The notes: generated by a model not told the origin, from the sequence alone. 64,000 bases of DNA from Gudongella sp049310905 (GCF_049310905.1 NZ_JBMEMN010000008.1:1-64000); one strand, 5' to 3'; shown: positions 33,563 to 42,716, numbered from the stretch's first letter. A program made the numbers and translations.

Positions 33563-33576
33563 AGGAAACGTTTTCT
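33563..33576. promoter_or_regulatory. Operator-like dyad at the transcription start
   Basis: AGGAAACGTTTTCT is an imperfect palindrome centred on CG and covers about +1 to +14. It differs at one position from the CcpA cre consensus (TGNAANCGNWNNCW), so it may be a catabolite-repression site or an IclR operator. Its position would block transcription. Confidence 0.5.
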
Positions 33577-33634
33577 GAATATATTGAATTAATTTTGGAT
33601 TGATTAGTTCAAAATGATGAAAGGATGGTTAACA

Positions 33635-34186
33635 ATGAAGCGTATAAAGTTTTATGGTCTAGGGGGTCAAGGTGTTGTAACAGCAGGGAAAATACTGTCT
33701 GAAGCTGTATCATTGTACGAAGATCGTTATGCTATAACTGTACCAGCTTACGGACACGAAAGAAGAGGAGCACCAGTTAATACTAGTATCATAATAGATG
33801 ATGTTAAAGTACTTATTAATTCATTTGTCTATGAACCTGATATAGTATTAGTTATGGACAGCGCTATTATCAACAAAGGTGTAGATATATCAAGTGGGAT
33901 ACACGAGGGTAGCGTTTTAGTTTTGAATACTGATAAAGAAAAAGTGCTTGAAAGATATAAATCTTTCAATTTCAAGAAGATTTATTATGTTGATGCAACA
34001 CAAGTAGCATTAACTCACATAGGGGTGGGAATCCCAAATGGATCAATGTTGGGTGCATTAGCTGCTACAGGCTTAGTTGGGATTGAGTCAATTGAAAAAG
34101 CTATCGTTAAGACTTTTGGAGAAAAGGCAGGTGATAAGAATGCAAAAGCAGCAAGAGAAGCTTACGAAAGAATCAAAGAGAGTTAG
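33635..34186 (+). CDS. 2-oxoacid:ferredoxin oxidoreductase, gamma subunit
   Basis: About 183 residues. GLGGQGVVTAGKILSEA at the N terminus and AYGHERRGAPVNTSI are the gamma-domain signatures of the pyruvate/2-oxoacid ferredoxin oxidoreductase family. IGVGIPNGSMLGALAATG is near the C terminus. It helps bind CoA and forms part of the four-subunit enzyme. The frame opens at 33614; ATG 33635 behind AAGGATGG is preferred. It overlaps the delta gene. Confidence 0.93.
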   Translation: MKRIKFYGLGGQGVVTAGKILSEAVSLYEDRYAITVPAYGHERRGAPVNTSIIIDDVKVLINSFVYEPDIVLVMDSAIINKGVDISSGIHEGSVLVLNTDKEKVLERYKSFNFKKIYYVDATQVALTHIGVGIPNGSMLGALAATGLVGIESIEKAIVKTFGEKAGDKNAKAAREAYERIKES

Positions 34187-34454
34187 TGTTCTAGGCCCTG
34201 TTGCTACAGTTTTTGGAAGTGCAACGACTGGTAACTGGAGACTTGAAAGACCTTCTGTGGATTTTGAAAAATGCATAAAATGCAGAACTTGCGAAAGACA
34301 CTGTCCTACTAATGTAATTGATGTCAAAAATGATGAGGAAGAATGTGTTGTATTTAATTTTGATTATTGTAAAGGCTGTGGAATATGCGTAAACGTATGT
34401 CCTGCTAAATGTATGACAATGATTCCTGAAAGAGGTGATTTTGATGAACTATAA
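34140..34454 (+). CDS. 2-oxoacid:ferredoxin oxidoreductase, delta (ferredoxin) subunit
   Basis: About 104 residues. Two classical 2[4Fe-4S] motifs, CIKCRTCERHCP and CKGCGICVNVCP, pass electrons to ferredoxin. GPVATVFGSATTGNWRLERP near the start is the usual lead-in of delta subunits. The frame extends to 34077, but ATG 34140 has a modest SD (GGCAGGTG) and gives a normal length. It overlaps the gamma gene by 47 bases, a tight packing that couples their translation. Confidence 0.88.
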   Translation: MQKQQEKLTKESKRVSVLGPVATVFGSATTGNWRLERPSVDFEKCIKCRTCERHCPTNVIDVKNDEEECVVFNFDYCKGCGICVNVCPAKCMTMIPERGDFDEL

Positions 34455-35649
34455 AATGCTAGATGGAAACGAGGCTGCCGTCGAGGCTATGAAACTAGCG
34501 AAAGTACAAGTGATTTCAGCATATCCAATCACTCCTCAGAGTTCTATATCTGAGAAATTATCAGAGTTAGTAGCTTCAGGCAAATTAAAAGCTGAGTACA
34601 TAAGAGTAGAATCAGAACATTCGGCATTATCATTGGCTACAACAGCTCAGTTAACTGGAGTTAGGGCAGCAACAGCTACGGCATCTAATGGATTAGCATT
34701 AATGCACGAAGTATTAAGCATGACATCTGGTAATCGTGTACCAATAGTTATGCCTGTCGTTAATAGAGGTGTTGCTGCACCGTGGACTTTATGGTGTGAG
34801 CATGGAGATACTATGGCTCAGAGGGACATGGGTTGGTTACAATTTTATTGCCAAGATGTTCAAGAAGTTTTAGACTTAACTTTAGCTGCATATAGAGTTG
34901 CAGAAGATAAGAGAATATTGACTCCAGCTATGGTATGCCTAGATGGATTCTTTTTATCTCATTCAGTACAAAAAGTGGATGTGCCTGATTCAACTGTAGT
35001 TGACACATTTATCGAACCGTATGAAGCGAAGAATACATACTTGGATACAAGTGATCCCATGTTCATTTGTGATTTGACTGGTCCGGAAGAGTTCACTGAA
35101 ATGAGATATCAACAAAAACATTCCATGGATATTTCAATCGGTGTAATCGAAGAAATTCAGAAGGAGTTTGAAGAAAAATTCGGCAGAAAATTACATGTTG
35201 TAGAAGGATATAAGACCGAAGATGCAGATGTTGTATTAATAGCTCTTGGTTCAATGTGTGGAACTGCCAAATATGTAGTTGATAAAATGAGACGGGAAGG
35301 CAAAAAAGTTGGACTTGCAAAGATGACAGTATTCAGACCATTCCCAGTTGAAAGGCTTAAGCAAGTTTTAGCGGGCAAGAAAACAATAGGTGTATTTGAT
35401 AGGAGCGCTGGTTTAGGAGGTCAGGGTGGTCCTGTATGGAGCGAAGTCACTGCAATGATGCATGATGAAAATTGTGATATTAGACATTATGCCGGAGGCT
35501 TGGGTGGTCGAGATGTTACGGTTGATAATATTGAAAAAATATTCAACGAACTTTTAGAGCTAAATAAAGGAACTAGGAAAGAACATACAGAATGGATTGA
35601 TCTGAAGGAAGATCCAATGAATATAAGGCAGGTGATTAAGAATGTTTGA
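34444..35649 (+). CDS. 2-oxoacid:ferredoxin oxidoreductase, alpha subunit
   Basis: About 401 residues. The N-terminal domain has MLDGNEAAVEAMKLAKVQV and AYPITPQSS, the canonical PorA motif, then SGNRVPIVMPVVNRG. The C-terminal domain (from VVLIALGSMCGTAKYVVDKM) is the transketolase-C-like region. SD AGAGGTG sets ATG 34444, overlapping delta by 11 bases. Clostridia usually carry a one-chain pyruvate enzyme, so a split four-subunit form often serves another 2-oxoacid; substrate here is not fixed by sequence. Confidence 0.93.
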   Translation: MNYKMLDGNEAAVEAMKLAKVQVISAYPITPQSSISEKLSELVASGKLKAEYIRVESEHSALSLATTAQLTGVRAATATASNGLALMHEVLSMTSGNRVPIVMPVVNRGVAAPWTLWCEHGDTMAQRDMGWLQFYCQDVQEVLDLTLAAYRVAEDKRILTPAMVCLDGFFLSHSVQKVDVPDSTVVDTFIEPYEAKNTYLDTSDPMFICDLTGPEEFTEMRYQQKHSMDISIGVIEEIQKEFEEKFGRKLHVVEGYKTEDADVVLIALGSMCGTAKYVVDKMRREGKKVGLAKMTVFRPFPVERLKQVLAGKKTIGVFDRSAGLGGQGGPVWSEVTAMMHDENCDIRHYAGGLGGRDVTVDNIEKIFNELLELNKGTRKEHTEWIDLKEDPMNIRQVIKNV

Positions 35650-36529
35650 TTTACAACATGAAGCAAAAGGATTGGTTTCGCATGGTAATAGTGCATGTGC
35701 AGGTTGTGGTCTAGAATTAATCATGAGAAAAACCATGGAAGTTTTAGGTGAAGACACAATCATTATTATTCCACCAGGTTGTTCCGCACTTTTTTCAGGA
35801 TTCGGGAATGAGTCTGGACTAAAGATTCCAGGATTTCAAGGCAATCTAGAAAATACAGCAGCATGTGCTGCGGGTGTAAGAGCGGCACTAAATGCAAAAG
35901 GAAATACTGAGACAACAGTATTGGGTTTTGCAGGTGATGGTGCTACTGTAGACATAGGTCTTCAAGCATTGTCAGGAGTCTGGGAGAGAAGAGACAAGGT
36001 AATGTATATTTGCTATGACAATGAGGCATATATGAACACAGGAATTCAGGGGAGCAGTTCTACTCCATACTATGCAAGTACTACAACTACTCCTAGTGGA
36101 AAACCAACTGGCAAGAAAAACCTTATGGAAATTGCAATGGCTCACGACATTCCATACGCTGCCACAGCATCCCTATCTAACTTAAATGACTTTAAAAAGA
36201 AATTAAAGAAGGCCAAAGATACAGATGGACCATCATTAATTCATATTCAGACCCCTTGTCCTACAGGGTGGAGATATGAACCTTCCAAATCTATTCAATT
36301 GGCGAAATCTGCTGTAGAAACAGGTGCGTGGATATTATACGAATATGAAGAAGGCAAAATAACAATAAACTCCAAGTTGAAAGACCTTAAACCAATCGAA
36401 GAGTATATAGGTATTCAGGGGAGATTTAAGAAGCTATCTGATGATCAAAAGTCTGAACTCCAGGAATATGTTTCAGATTATTATCATAAATATGTTTCGA
36501 AATTAGAAAGAATGAGTGTCGAGGATTAA
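35642..36529 (+). CDS. 2-oxoacid:ferredoxin oxidoreductase, beta (TPP) subunit
   Basis: 295 residues. SHGNSACAGCGLELIMRK holds cluster cysteines. The thiamine diphosphate motif is GDGATVDIGLQALSGVWERR with N in DNEAYMNTGIQ. IQTPCPTGWRYEPSKSIQLAKSAVETG is the standard PorB C-terminal segment. The gene overlaps the alpha gene by 8 bases. The four subunits in order gamma-delta-alpha-beta decarboxylate a 2-oxoacid to acyl-CoA with reduction of ferredoxin. Confidence 0.94.
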   Translation: MFDLQHEAKGLVSHGNSACAGCGLELIMRKTMEVLGEDTIIIIPPGCSALFSGFGNESGLKIPGFQGNLENTAACAAGVRAALNAKGNTETTVLGFAGDGATVDIGLQALSGVWERRDKVMYICYDNEAYMNTGIQGSSSTPYYASTTTTPSGKPTGKKNLMEIAMAHDIPYAATASLSNLNDFKKKLKKAKDTDGPSLIHIQTPCPTGWRYEPSKSIQLAKSAVETGAWILYEYEEGKITINSKLKDLKPIEEYIGIQGRFKKLSDDQKSELQEYVSDYYHKYVSKLERMSVED

Positions 36530-36567
36530 CCAATTAAATTTACTACCTTCAGAAAGGAGGAAACCAC

Positions 36568-37497
36568 TTGAAAATACTTGTACTAGGTGCAGGCGCAATG
36601 GGAAGCTTATATGGTGGTTTGCTTAAAGAGAGAGGCAACGATGTAACTCTGGTTGATGTATTCAAGGATCATATTGATGAAATCAATAAAAATGGCTTGG
36701 AAGTAGAATTATTAGGAGTAAAAAAGAACATTAAAGTTGAAGCTTGCACTTCTGATAAAGTAGATTTCAGACCAGATTTAGTAATTCTTTTTACAAAAAC
36801 CATTCACTCTCGATCAGCACTAGATTCTATACATAGAATTATAGATGATAATACGTTAGTTCTGTCATTGCAAAATGGATTAGGTAATGATGAAATTATC
36901 CGTGAGTACGTAAGAGCTGAAAATATAATTATCGGTACAACAAACTTTCCAAGTGATTTTATTAGCCCTGGAAAGATCAGGTCAAATGGAACAGGACAAA
37001 CTAAAATAATGACAAGTATTGGTTATGAGACGTCTGAATTAAAAGAAGTTCAAAGTGCACTCGATAACGCTGGTTTTAATTGTATTATTACAAAGGATGT
37101 GTTTGTTTCAATTTGGGAAAAAGTTGCATTTAATTCAGCATGTAACGCTCTAACTGCAATAACAAAACTTAAGTTAGGAGATGTTGGAAAGACTGAGGAA
37201 GGTAAAATACTTGCTCATAGAATTGTTCAGGAAGTAAGTTCAGTAGCTAATAAAAAAGGTATTAAAGCAAGTGCGGACAATGTTATAGAATTAGTGGAAG
37301 CTGATTTTATAGAGCATTATGAGCATATTCCATCAATGGCACAAGATGTATTGACAAAAAGATTGACAGAGATACAATTTATTAATGGTGCTGTTGTAAA
37401 AGAAGCTGAGGAGTTAGGGATGTATATACCAGTTACAGAAACATTGTATCAACTGATTTCCATAGTTCAGAGCAACTATGAAAATATACTAAAATAA
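36568..37497 (+). CDS. Ketopantoate-reductase-family dehydrogenase (PanE-like)
   Basis: 309 residues. N-terminal NAD(P) fold LGAGAMGSLYGGLL and the family KTIHSRSAL; the C-terminal helical domain carries EKVAFNSACNALTAITKLKLG, including the catalytic-type lysine and asparagines, then HIPSMAQDVLTKRLTEIQFINGAV. PanE reduces 2-oxopantoate with NADPH, but many relatives act on other branched 2-oxoacids or 2-hydroxyacids. No pan gene is near; its place between a 2-oxoacid oxidoreductase and a TRAP transporter suggests interconversion of a 2-hydroxy- and 2-oxoacid. The start is TTG 36568 with a perfect AAAGGAGG 7 bases before. Confidence 0.88.
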   Translation: MKILVLGAGAMGSLYGGLLKERGNDVTLVDVFKDHIDEINKNGLEVELLGVKKNIKVEACTSDKVDFRPDLVILFTKTIHSRSALDSIHRIIDDNTLVLSLQNGLGNDEIIREYVRAENIIIGTTNFPSDFISPGKIRSNGTGQTKIMTSIGYETSELKEVQSALDNAGFNCIITKDVFVSIWEKVAFNSACNALTAITKLKLGDVGKTEEGKILAHRIVQEVSSVANKKGIKASADNVIELVEADFIEHYEHIPSMAQDVLTKRLTEIQFINGAVVKEAEELGMYIPVTETLYQLISIVQSNYENILK

Positions 37498-37511
37498 ATG
37501 GGGGGAAAGAA

Positions 37512-38576
37512 ATGAAAACGAAAGTATTAGCACTATCATTAGTTTTAGTTCTTATGGCTTCAACATTAATTGGGTGTTCAAGCGGGAGTAATGAAGCTCC
37601 AGCAAGTGAAGCGCCAGAACAATCAGTAGTATCTGAAGAAACTTCTAGTGTAGAACCTGGAGATGCCATAGTAGTTAAGTTGGCATATATGTCACCAGAG
37701 TTAGAAAACGATCCTTATCATCAATTCGCTGTAAGATTTAAGGAAGCCATTGAAGAAAAAACTGATGGGAAATATGTATTCGAGACTTACGGTGGAGGGG
37801 TACTAGGTAAAGACAGAGAATTATCAGAAGGACTTCAGTATGGAACCGTTGATATGGCTGTTATTACATCCTCACCGATGGGTAATTTTGTACCAGCATT
37901 TCAGGCTTTAGATCTGCCATTTTTATTTAGTGGGTGGGATCATGTACATAAGTTCCTTGAATCAGATTTAGCCGAAGAGCTTTATGCTGAAAGTGAAGAA
38001 GCAGGAATAATAAGTCTTGGATTAATAGGTCGTGGTGCAAGAAGTGTAACAAATGCAGGAGATCCCATACAATCGGTTGAAGATCTGAAAGGGATGAAAA
38101 TTAGGGTTATTGAGAGTTCCATATTTGTAGACACTTTCTCTGCACTAGGAGCTTCACCTCAAGCAATGTCTTGGGGAGAAGTATTTACCGCACTACAGCA
38201 AGGTACTATTGACGGACATGAGAACTCAATGGCTACTATAAACAATGAGAGAGTATATGAAGTACAGGATAATGTAACTAAGACTGAGCATATCTTTGCA
38301 TTTACAACAGCACATGCATCATCAAACTTCTGGGACTCTTTGCCAACAGAAGATCAGGAGTTATTCAAAGAAGTTGCTGAAGAAATAACTATTCAAATAA
38401 CAAAGGAGCAAGAGCAAGAAGAACAGAACTTCATTAAACTTCTTGAAGAGCAAGGAATGAATTTTTATGATATCAATAGAGATGAACTGAAAGACTTAGT
38501 AAATCCAGTATATGAGAAATTTGCAGGTCAGAACTCAGATTATTTCTACAAAGCAATTGAGGCTCTAAACAACTAA
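37512..38576 (+). CDS. dctP: TRAP transporter substrate-binding protein, DctP family
   Basis: 354 residues. A lipoprotein signal ends LIGCSSGS with Cys22 the lipidation site, followed by a Ser/Glu-rich linker. The mature protein has GGGVLGKDREL, VEDLKGMKIRVIESS (the Arg that binds substrate carboxylate) and SWGEVFTALQQGTIDG, all DctP signatures. It captures an organic acid outside the cell and delivers it to the DctQM membrane part encoded next. Substrate unknown; a carboxylate is expected. Confidence 0.94.
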   Translation: MKTKVLALSLVLVLMASTLIGCSSGSNEAPASEAPEQSVVSEETSSVEPGDAIVVKLAYMSPELENDPYHQFAVRFKEAIEEKTDGKYVFETYGGGVLGKDRELSEGLQYGTVDMAVITSSPMGNFVPAFQALDLPFLFSGWDHVHKFLESDLAEELYAESEEAGIISLGLIGRGARSVTNAGDPIQSVEDLKGMKIRVIESSIFVDTFSALGASPQAMSWGEVFTALQQGTIDGHENSMATINNERVYEVQDNVTKTEHIFAFTTAHASSNFWDSLPTEDQELFKEVAEEITIQITKEQEQEEQNFIKLLEEQGMNFYDINRDELKDLVNPVYEKFAGQNSDYFYKAIEALNN

Positions 38577-38671
38577 ATAATAATTATGAGTAAATTAATA
38601 AGTTGTTAAAGGATATTACTAAGATGAGTTTCTAGCTCATCTTAGTAATATTTAATAGGAGGAATAATAGA

Positions 38672-39157
38672 ATGAATTTAATTATTATCATCAGTAATGT
38701 TATTGATAAATACATAAGGCAAATAATAGCAATTGTATTAATTGTAATGACTGTAGTATTATCCAGTCAAGTTATTGCAAGATACTTAATGGGGACTGGG
38801 CTAACTTGGAGTGAAGAAATCGTAAGATATATGTGTATTTGGATGGTGTTTTTGGGCGCAACTTCCGCACAGAAAGAGGGCAGTCAAATATCAGTTACCG
38901 CATTGGAAGAATTGTTACCTCCATTGCCTCAAAACATACTTATGTGGATTCAAAAAATATTCGTAATTGTTTATAGTGGTATAGTTATGTGGATAGGTTT
39001 TAATACATTAAAAGTTGCATCAACACAGGCATCTCCCAACATGAGAATACCTATGAATTATGTATACATAGTGATTCCCATATCAATGATTATTATGCTG
39101 ATTCACTTGGCTTCAATACTATTGGTAGACATAAGTGCCAAGAGATTAGGGAGGTAG
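38672..39157 (+). CDS. dctQ: TRAP transporter small membrane subunit, DctQ family
   Basis: 161 residues with four hydrophobic helices. TWSEEIVRYMCIWMVFLGATSAQKEG is the conserved DctQ segment. It lies between dctP and dctM, with SD AGGAGGAA before ATG 38672. The 95-base gap after dctP holds a hairpin around 38618-38652 (TACTAAGATGAG pairing with CTCATCTTAGTA), perhaps stabilising the dctP message. Confidence 0.92.
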   Translation: MNLIIIISNVIDKYIRQIIAIVLIVMTVVLSSQVIARYLMGTGLTWSEEIVRYMCIWMVFLGATSAQKEGSQISVTALEELLPPLPQNILMWIQKIFVIVYSGIVMWIGFNTLKVASTQASPNMRIPMNYVYIVIPISMIIMLIHLASILLVDISAKRLGR

Positions 39158-39162
39158 ACAAA

Positions 39163-40446
39163 ATGACAATGGGAATTTTTTTCGGTTTGGCTGTAATTTT
39201 ACTAGTGCTAGGTGTTCCAATTGCTATGACAGTTGGTCTGGCTTCCATAATATTCATAATAGGTGAAGGTATACAGTTGTCGATTGTTATACAAAGATTA
39301 TTCTCTGGAATTGATGTTACAGCTCTATTAGCAATTCCATTCTTCGTACTTGCAGGTGAGTTGATGGGAAAAGGAGGAATTGCCAATAGACTAGTTAGAT
39401 TAGCATCTCGTGGAGTAGGAGATAAAACTGGTGGCCTTGCAATGGTAGCAATTATCACTTGTATGTTTTTTGCCGCAATTTCAGGTAGTGGTGTAGCCAC
39501 GGCAGCAGCTATTGGTGGAATAATGATACCTGGAATGGTTATAGCAAAGTACGACAAGAGTTTTGCAGCAGCTGTAATTTCAACAGCAGCGCCTATAGGA
39601 GTTATTATTCCACCAAGTATTTCATTTGTACAGTATGGAGTATTGACTGGGTCTTCAATCGCGGACCTTTATAAAGCTGGAATACCAGCAGGTTTTATTA
39701 TTGGTGCTTCATTAATGATCACTGCATATATAATAAGTAAAAAAAGAGGTTATAAAATAGAAAAAGATGAAAATCAAAACGAACCAAGAAAATCAGACAC
39801 GTACTCAAAGAGGGATTTAATTGAAGTTTTATGGGCTCTCGGAACTCCAATAATTATTGTTGGAGGGGTGTTCGGAGGTATATTTACACCTACTGAGTCA
39901 GCTGTTGTAGCAGTTGTTTATGCCCTACTTGTAGGAATATTTATTTTTAAAGAATTGAAAGTTAATGAAATAATGATTGTTTTTAAGAATTCTGCAATTA
40001 CAAGTTCTAGAATTATGTTTATCATAGCTAATGCGACTTTGTTTTCGTGGGTCATGACATACCAGAGAATACCTCAAATGATTATGGAAAACATGCTTTC
40101 AATGACAGATAATACTTTTCTACTTTTACTAATAATAAACATTGTGCTACTTATAGCAGGCACCTTTATGGAAACAGGATCAATAATACTTATAGCAACA
40201 CCGTTATTGTTGCCAATAATCAACTTTATCGGAATGGATTTGACTCACTTTGGAATATTATTGACTGTAAATACAGCTATTGGACTGACAACTCCACCTT
40301 TTGGTGTATGTTTGTTTACGACGGCAAATGTGGCGGGATTAAGTGTACAAGCTATTTCAAAAGAAGTTGTTTACTTTATAATGGCTATGATTGTTGGACT
40401 TATGATAATAACATATTTTCCACAGACTGTTATGTTCATGGTTTAA
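39163..40446 (+). CDS. dctM: TRAP transporter large permease subunit, DctM family
   Basis: 427 residues, about twelve helices. Signatures include LLAIPFFVLAGELMGKGGIANRLV, AAISGSGVATAAAIGGIMIPGM, AAPIGVIIPPSI and the C-terminal LTVNTAIGLTTPPFGVCLF. It is the sodium-coupled permease of the TRAP system. It starts 5 bases after dctQ with SD GGGAGGT inside the end of that gene. Confidence 0.95.
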   Translation: MTMGIFFGLAVILLVLGVPIAMTVGLASIIFIIGEGIQLSIVIQRLFSGIDVTALLAIPFFVLAGELMGKGGIANRLVRLASRGVGDKTGGLAMVAIITCMFFAAISGSGVATAAAIGGIMIPGMVIAKYDKSFAAAVISTAAPIGVIIPPSISFVQYGVLTGSSIADLYKAGIPAGFIIGASLMITAYIISKKRGYKIEKDENQNEPRKSDTYSKRDLIEVLWALGTPIIIVGGVFGGIFTPTESAVVAVVYALLVGIFIFKELKVNEIMIVFKNSAITSSRIMFIIANATLFSWVMTYQRIPQMIMENMLSMTDNTFLLLLIINIVLLIAGTFMETGSIILIATPLLLPIINFIGMDLTHFGILLTVNTAIGLTTPPFGVCLFTTANVAGLSVQAISKEVVYFIMAMIVGLMIITYFPQTVMFMV

Positions 40447-40546
40447 CAGGAAAGACTTATGTACTCGCAAACTTATTTATATCAGTCGTTTGAAGGAGAA
40501 GTATCTTTACTAGTACAACTATACAATAAAAATAAAGGAGAAATTT

Positions 40547-41443
40547 ATGTTTGTAAAAAGCTTTGATCATCTAATTGAATTAGCTAAAAAAATGGAATCA
40601 AAAACAATTGTGGTTGTTAAACCTGAAGATGAGGATTTGCTTGAGGTTATATCTAAAGCAGAGATAGAAGGACTGGCAAATTTTATTTTAGTAGGAGATA
40701 AGGAAAAGTTAATTAGTTTAATTAATGAGAATAATATTCAAATAGACAGTGAGATTGTAAATGAAAAAGATGAAAAGACAGCAGCAGATAAAGCAGTGGA
40801 CTTGATAGTTGATGGTAAAGCAGATGCTTTGATGAAAGGCATGCTCCATTCATCCATATTCCTGAAAGCAATTTTGAATAAGGAAAAAGGCTTAAATATT
40901 GGCAAACAGATAACTCAGATTTCAGTTTTAGAGAAAGAAAACAATAAGGGTTTTCTTTTTATAACTGATTGTGCAATAACAGTAAACCCAGATTTAATGG
41001 GAAAGAAAGAAATAATTGAGAATGCTGTTAATCTAGCAAATAAGCTTGGTAATTACGAACCAAAAGTAGCAGTGTTAGCTTCTGTTGAGGTAGTAAACCC
41101 TAGTATGCAAGAAACAATTGATGCTGCAGTATTAAGTAAAATGGCTGATAGAGGTCAGATAAAAGGTTGCTTGGTTGATGGACCTCTTGCATTTGATAAT
41201 GCAATCTCCGAAGAAGCTGCTAAAGCTAAAGGTGTTGGAGGAGATGTTGCAGGTAAAGCAGATATAATTGTTGTACCTAGTTTGACTGTAGGTAATACAT
41301 TGACAAAATCAATTACTTACATCGCGAAGAAAACAGTAGTAGCAGCCACTACTGGTGCAGCTATTCCAATAATTTTCACTTCAAGAACTGAGTCAACTGA
41401 AGGTAAATTACTGTCAATAGCTTTAGCCGCTTATACCGCATAA
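40547..41443 (+). CDS. ptb: Phosphate butyryltransferase family
   Basis: 298 residues of the phosphate acetyl/butyryltransferase family. DALMKGMLHSSIFLKAIL, FITDCAITVNPDL and DGPLAFDNAIS are typical; DIIVVPSLTVGNTLTKSITYIA closes it. It turns acyl-CoA and phosphate into acyl phosphate. The short Ptb form and the pairing with butyrate kinase indicate a C4 or branched acyl group rather than acetyl. ATG 40547 has SD AAAGGAG. The preceding 100 bases hold no terminator, consistent with one operon. Confidence 0.92.
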   Translation: MFVKSFDHLIELAKKMESKTIVVVKPEDEDLLEVISKAEIEGLANFILVGDKEKLISLINENNIQIDSEIVNEKDEKTAADKAVDLIVDGKADALMKGMLHSSIFLKAILNKEKGLNIGKQITQISVLEKENNKGFLFITDCAITVNPDLMGKKEIIENAVNLANKLGNYEPKVAVLASVEVVNPSMQETIDAAVLSKMADRGQIKGCLVDGPLAFDNAISEEAAKAKGVGGDVAGKADIIVVPSLTVGNTLTKSITYIAKKTVVAATTGAAIPIIFTSRTESTEGKLLSIALAAYTA

Positions 41444-41468
41444 AAATACTGTGAGGTGATGTGATATC

Positions 41469-42533
41469 ATGTATAAAATATTAGCAATCAATCTAGGATC
41501 TACATCTTCAAAGATTGCATATTACGAGGACGATATTTGCAAAGTAAAAGCGAATATTGAGCATCCAGCTGATGAAATTTCAAAATTTGGACATTTTATG
41601 GAGCAGGATGAATACCGAAGAAGTTATATAACTGAATTTTTAAGAGATAATAATATTGTGATGGAAGAATTAGATGCAATAGTTAGTAGAGGTGGACACA
41701 CACGACCAATAGAAAGTGGTGTCTATAAAATATCCGAATTAATGATGGAAGAGCAAGCAAGTGGAAAATTTGGACAACATCCATGCGACTTGGGAAGCAA
41801 AATTGCATACAAAATGTGCAATGATATTTACGCCCTCCCATTAGTTGTTGATCCACCTGTCACAGATGAATTTGAAGATATATCAAGACTATCAGGTCAC
41901 CCACTTCTCGAGAGGAAAAGTAAATTCCATGCTCTTAGTCACAAAGCTACAGCTAAAAGATATGCAAGAGAGAACAATCTAAACTATGAAAAATTAAATT
42001 TAATTGTTGCGCATATAGGAGGTGGCGTCTCAGTAGCTGCCCATTTAAAAGGCAGAATGATAGATGGAGATAATGGGCTTGAAGGTGATGGAGCATATTC
42101 AACAAATCGAACGGGTGGTCTACCAGCTGGAGACCTGGTGAATTTATGTTTTTCTGGAGATTATTCACATGACCAAGTCAAGAAGATGATAAATGGAAAT
42201 GGTGGACTAATGGCATATGTAGGATCGAATGATGTTAAGGAAATTCAAGAAATTGCAAAAAATGATGAGAAAGTAGCTCTTTATTTGGAGGGTATGATTT
42301 ATCAAATAAGCAAACAAATAGGATCATATGCAACTGTACTTAGTGGAAAAGTAGATGCAATTCTGATTACTGGAGGTATTGCCTATTCAGAATTAATAGT
42401 AGAAAAAATTAAGCGTAGATGTTCTTTCATAGCACCTATAGTAGTATATCCCGGTGAAAATGAAATGGACTCACTTGCTCGAGGAGCATGGGAAGCATTA
42501 TTGGGAGAAGTTAATATAAGAGAACTAGATTAA
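41469..42533 (+). CDS. buk: Butyrate kinase family
   Basis: 354 residues of the acetate/butyrate kinase fold. ILAINLGSTSSKIAYYEDD begins the protein; SRGGHTRPIESGVYKI, VDPPVTDEF, HALSHKATAKRYA, VAHIGGGVSVAAH and VDAILITGGIAYSELIV are butyrate-kinase motifs. It converts acyl phosphate and ADP to the free acid and ATP. With Ptb it gives substrate-level phosphorylation from the acyl-CoA made by the ferredoxin oxidoreductase. It is the last gene before the terminator palindrome into which the insertion sequence landed. Confidence 0.95.
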   Translation: MYKILAINLGSTSSKIAYYEDDICKVKANIEHPADEISKFGHFMEQDEYRRSYITEFLRDNNIVMEELDAIVSRGGHTRPIESGVYKISELMMEEQASGKFGQHPCDLGSKIAYKMCNDIYALPLVVDPPVTDEFEDISRLSGHPLLERKSKFHALSHKATAKRYARENNLNYEKLNLIVAHIGGGVSVAAHLKGRMIDGDNGLEGDGAYSTNRTGGLPAGDLVNLCFSGDYSHDQVKKMINGNGGLMAYVGSNDVKEIQEIAKNDEKVALYLEGMIYQISKQIGSYATVLSGKVDAILITGGIAYSELIVEKIKRRCSFIAPIVVYPGENEMDSLARGAWEALLGEVNIRELD

Positions 42534-42662
42534 ACAGTAAGACTAAGTGCATTTTGTAGTATATGATAAATATCTAAACCTGCATAATTCAACTAATAAA
42601 TGTAGTATTAACAACTCATGAAAAACAAGCTAACAATTCCCCCAAGACTAAAATAGTATTTA

Positions 42663-42700
42663 GGAAAAGATCTTGATTTATTTAAATCAAGATCTTTTCC
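42663..42700. repeat. 38-bp palindrome, left copy: terminator of buk and target duplication
   Basis: GGAAAAGATCTTGATTTA, TT, TAAATCAAGATCTTTTCC: an 18-bp perfect stem. An identical 38-bp copy is at 44316-44353 on the other side of the transposase gene. The natural reading is a terminator hairpin after buk that was duplicated when the element inserted. Confidence 0.93.
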
Positions 42701-42716
42701 TGAGTTTATCGAAAAA
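42701..42716 (+). repeat. Left terminal inverted repeat of the insertion sequence
   Basis: TGAGTTTATCGAAAAA; pairs with 44300-44315 at 15 of 16 positions. The flanking CC/GG of the palindrome makes the exact boundary uncertain by two bases. Confidence 0.88.

Noticed and set aside
33563..33576. Confident cre site for CcpA
   Set aside because: One consensus position differs (AG for TG), and a divergent IclR gene is an equally good owner; reported only as an operator-like dyad.
36568..37497. Pantothenate biosynthesis gene panE proper
   Set aside because: No panB, panC or panD is nearby, and the context is a catabolic operon; kept as PanE-like with open substrate.
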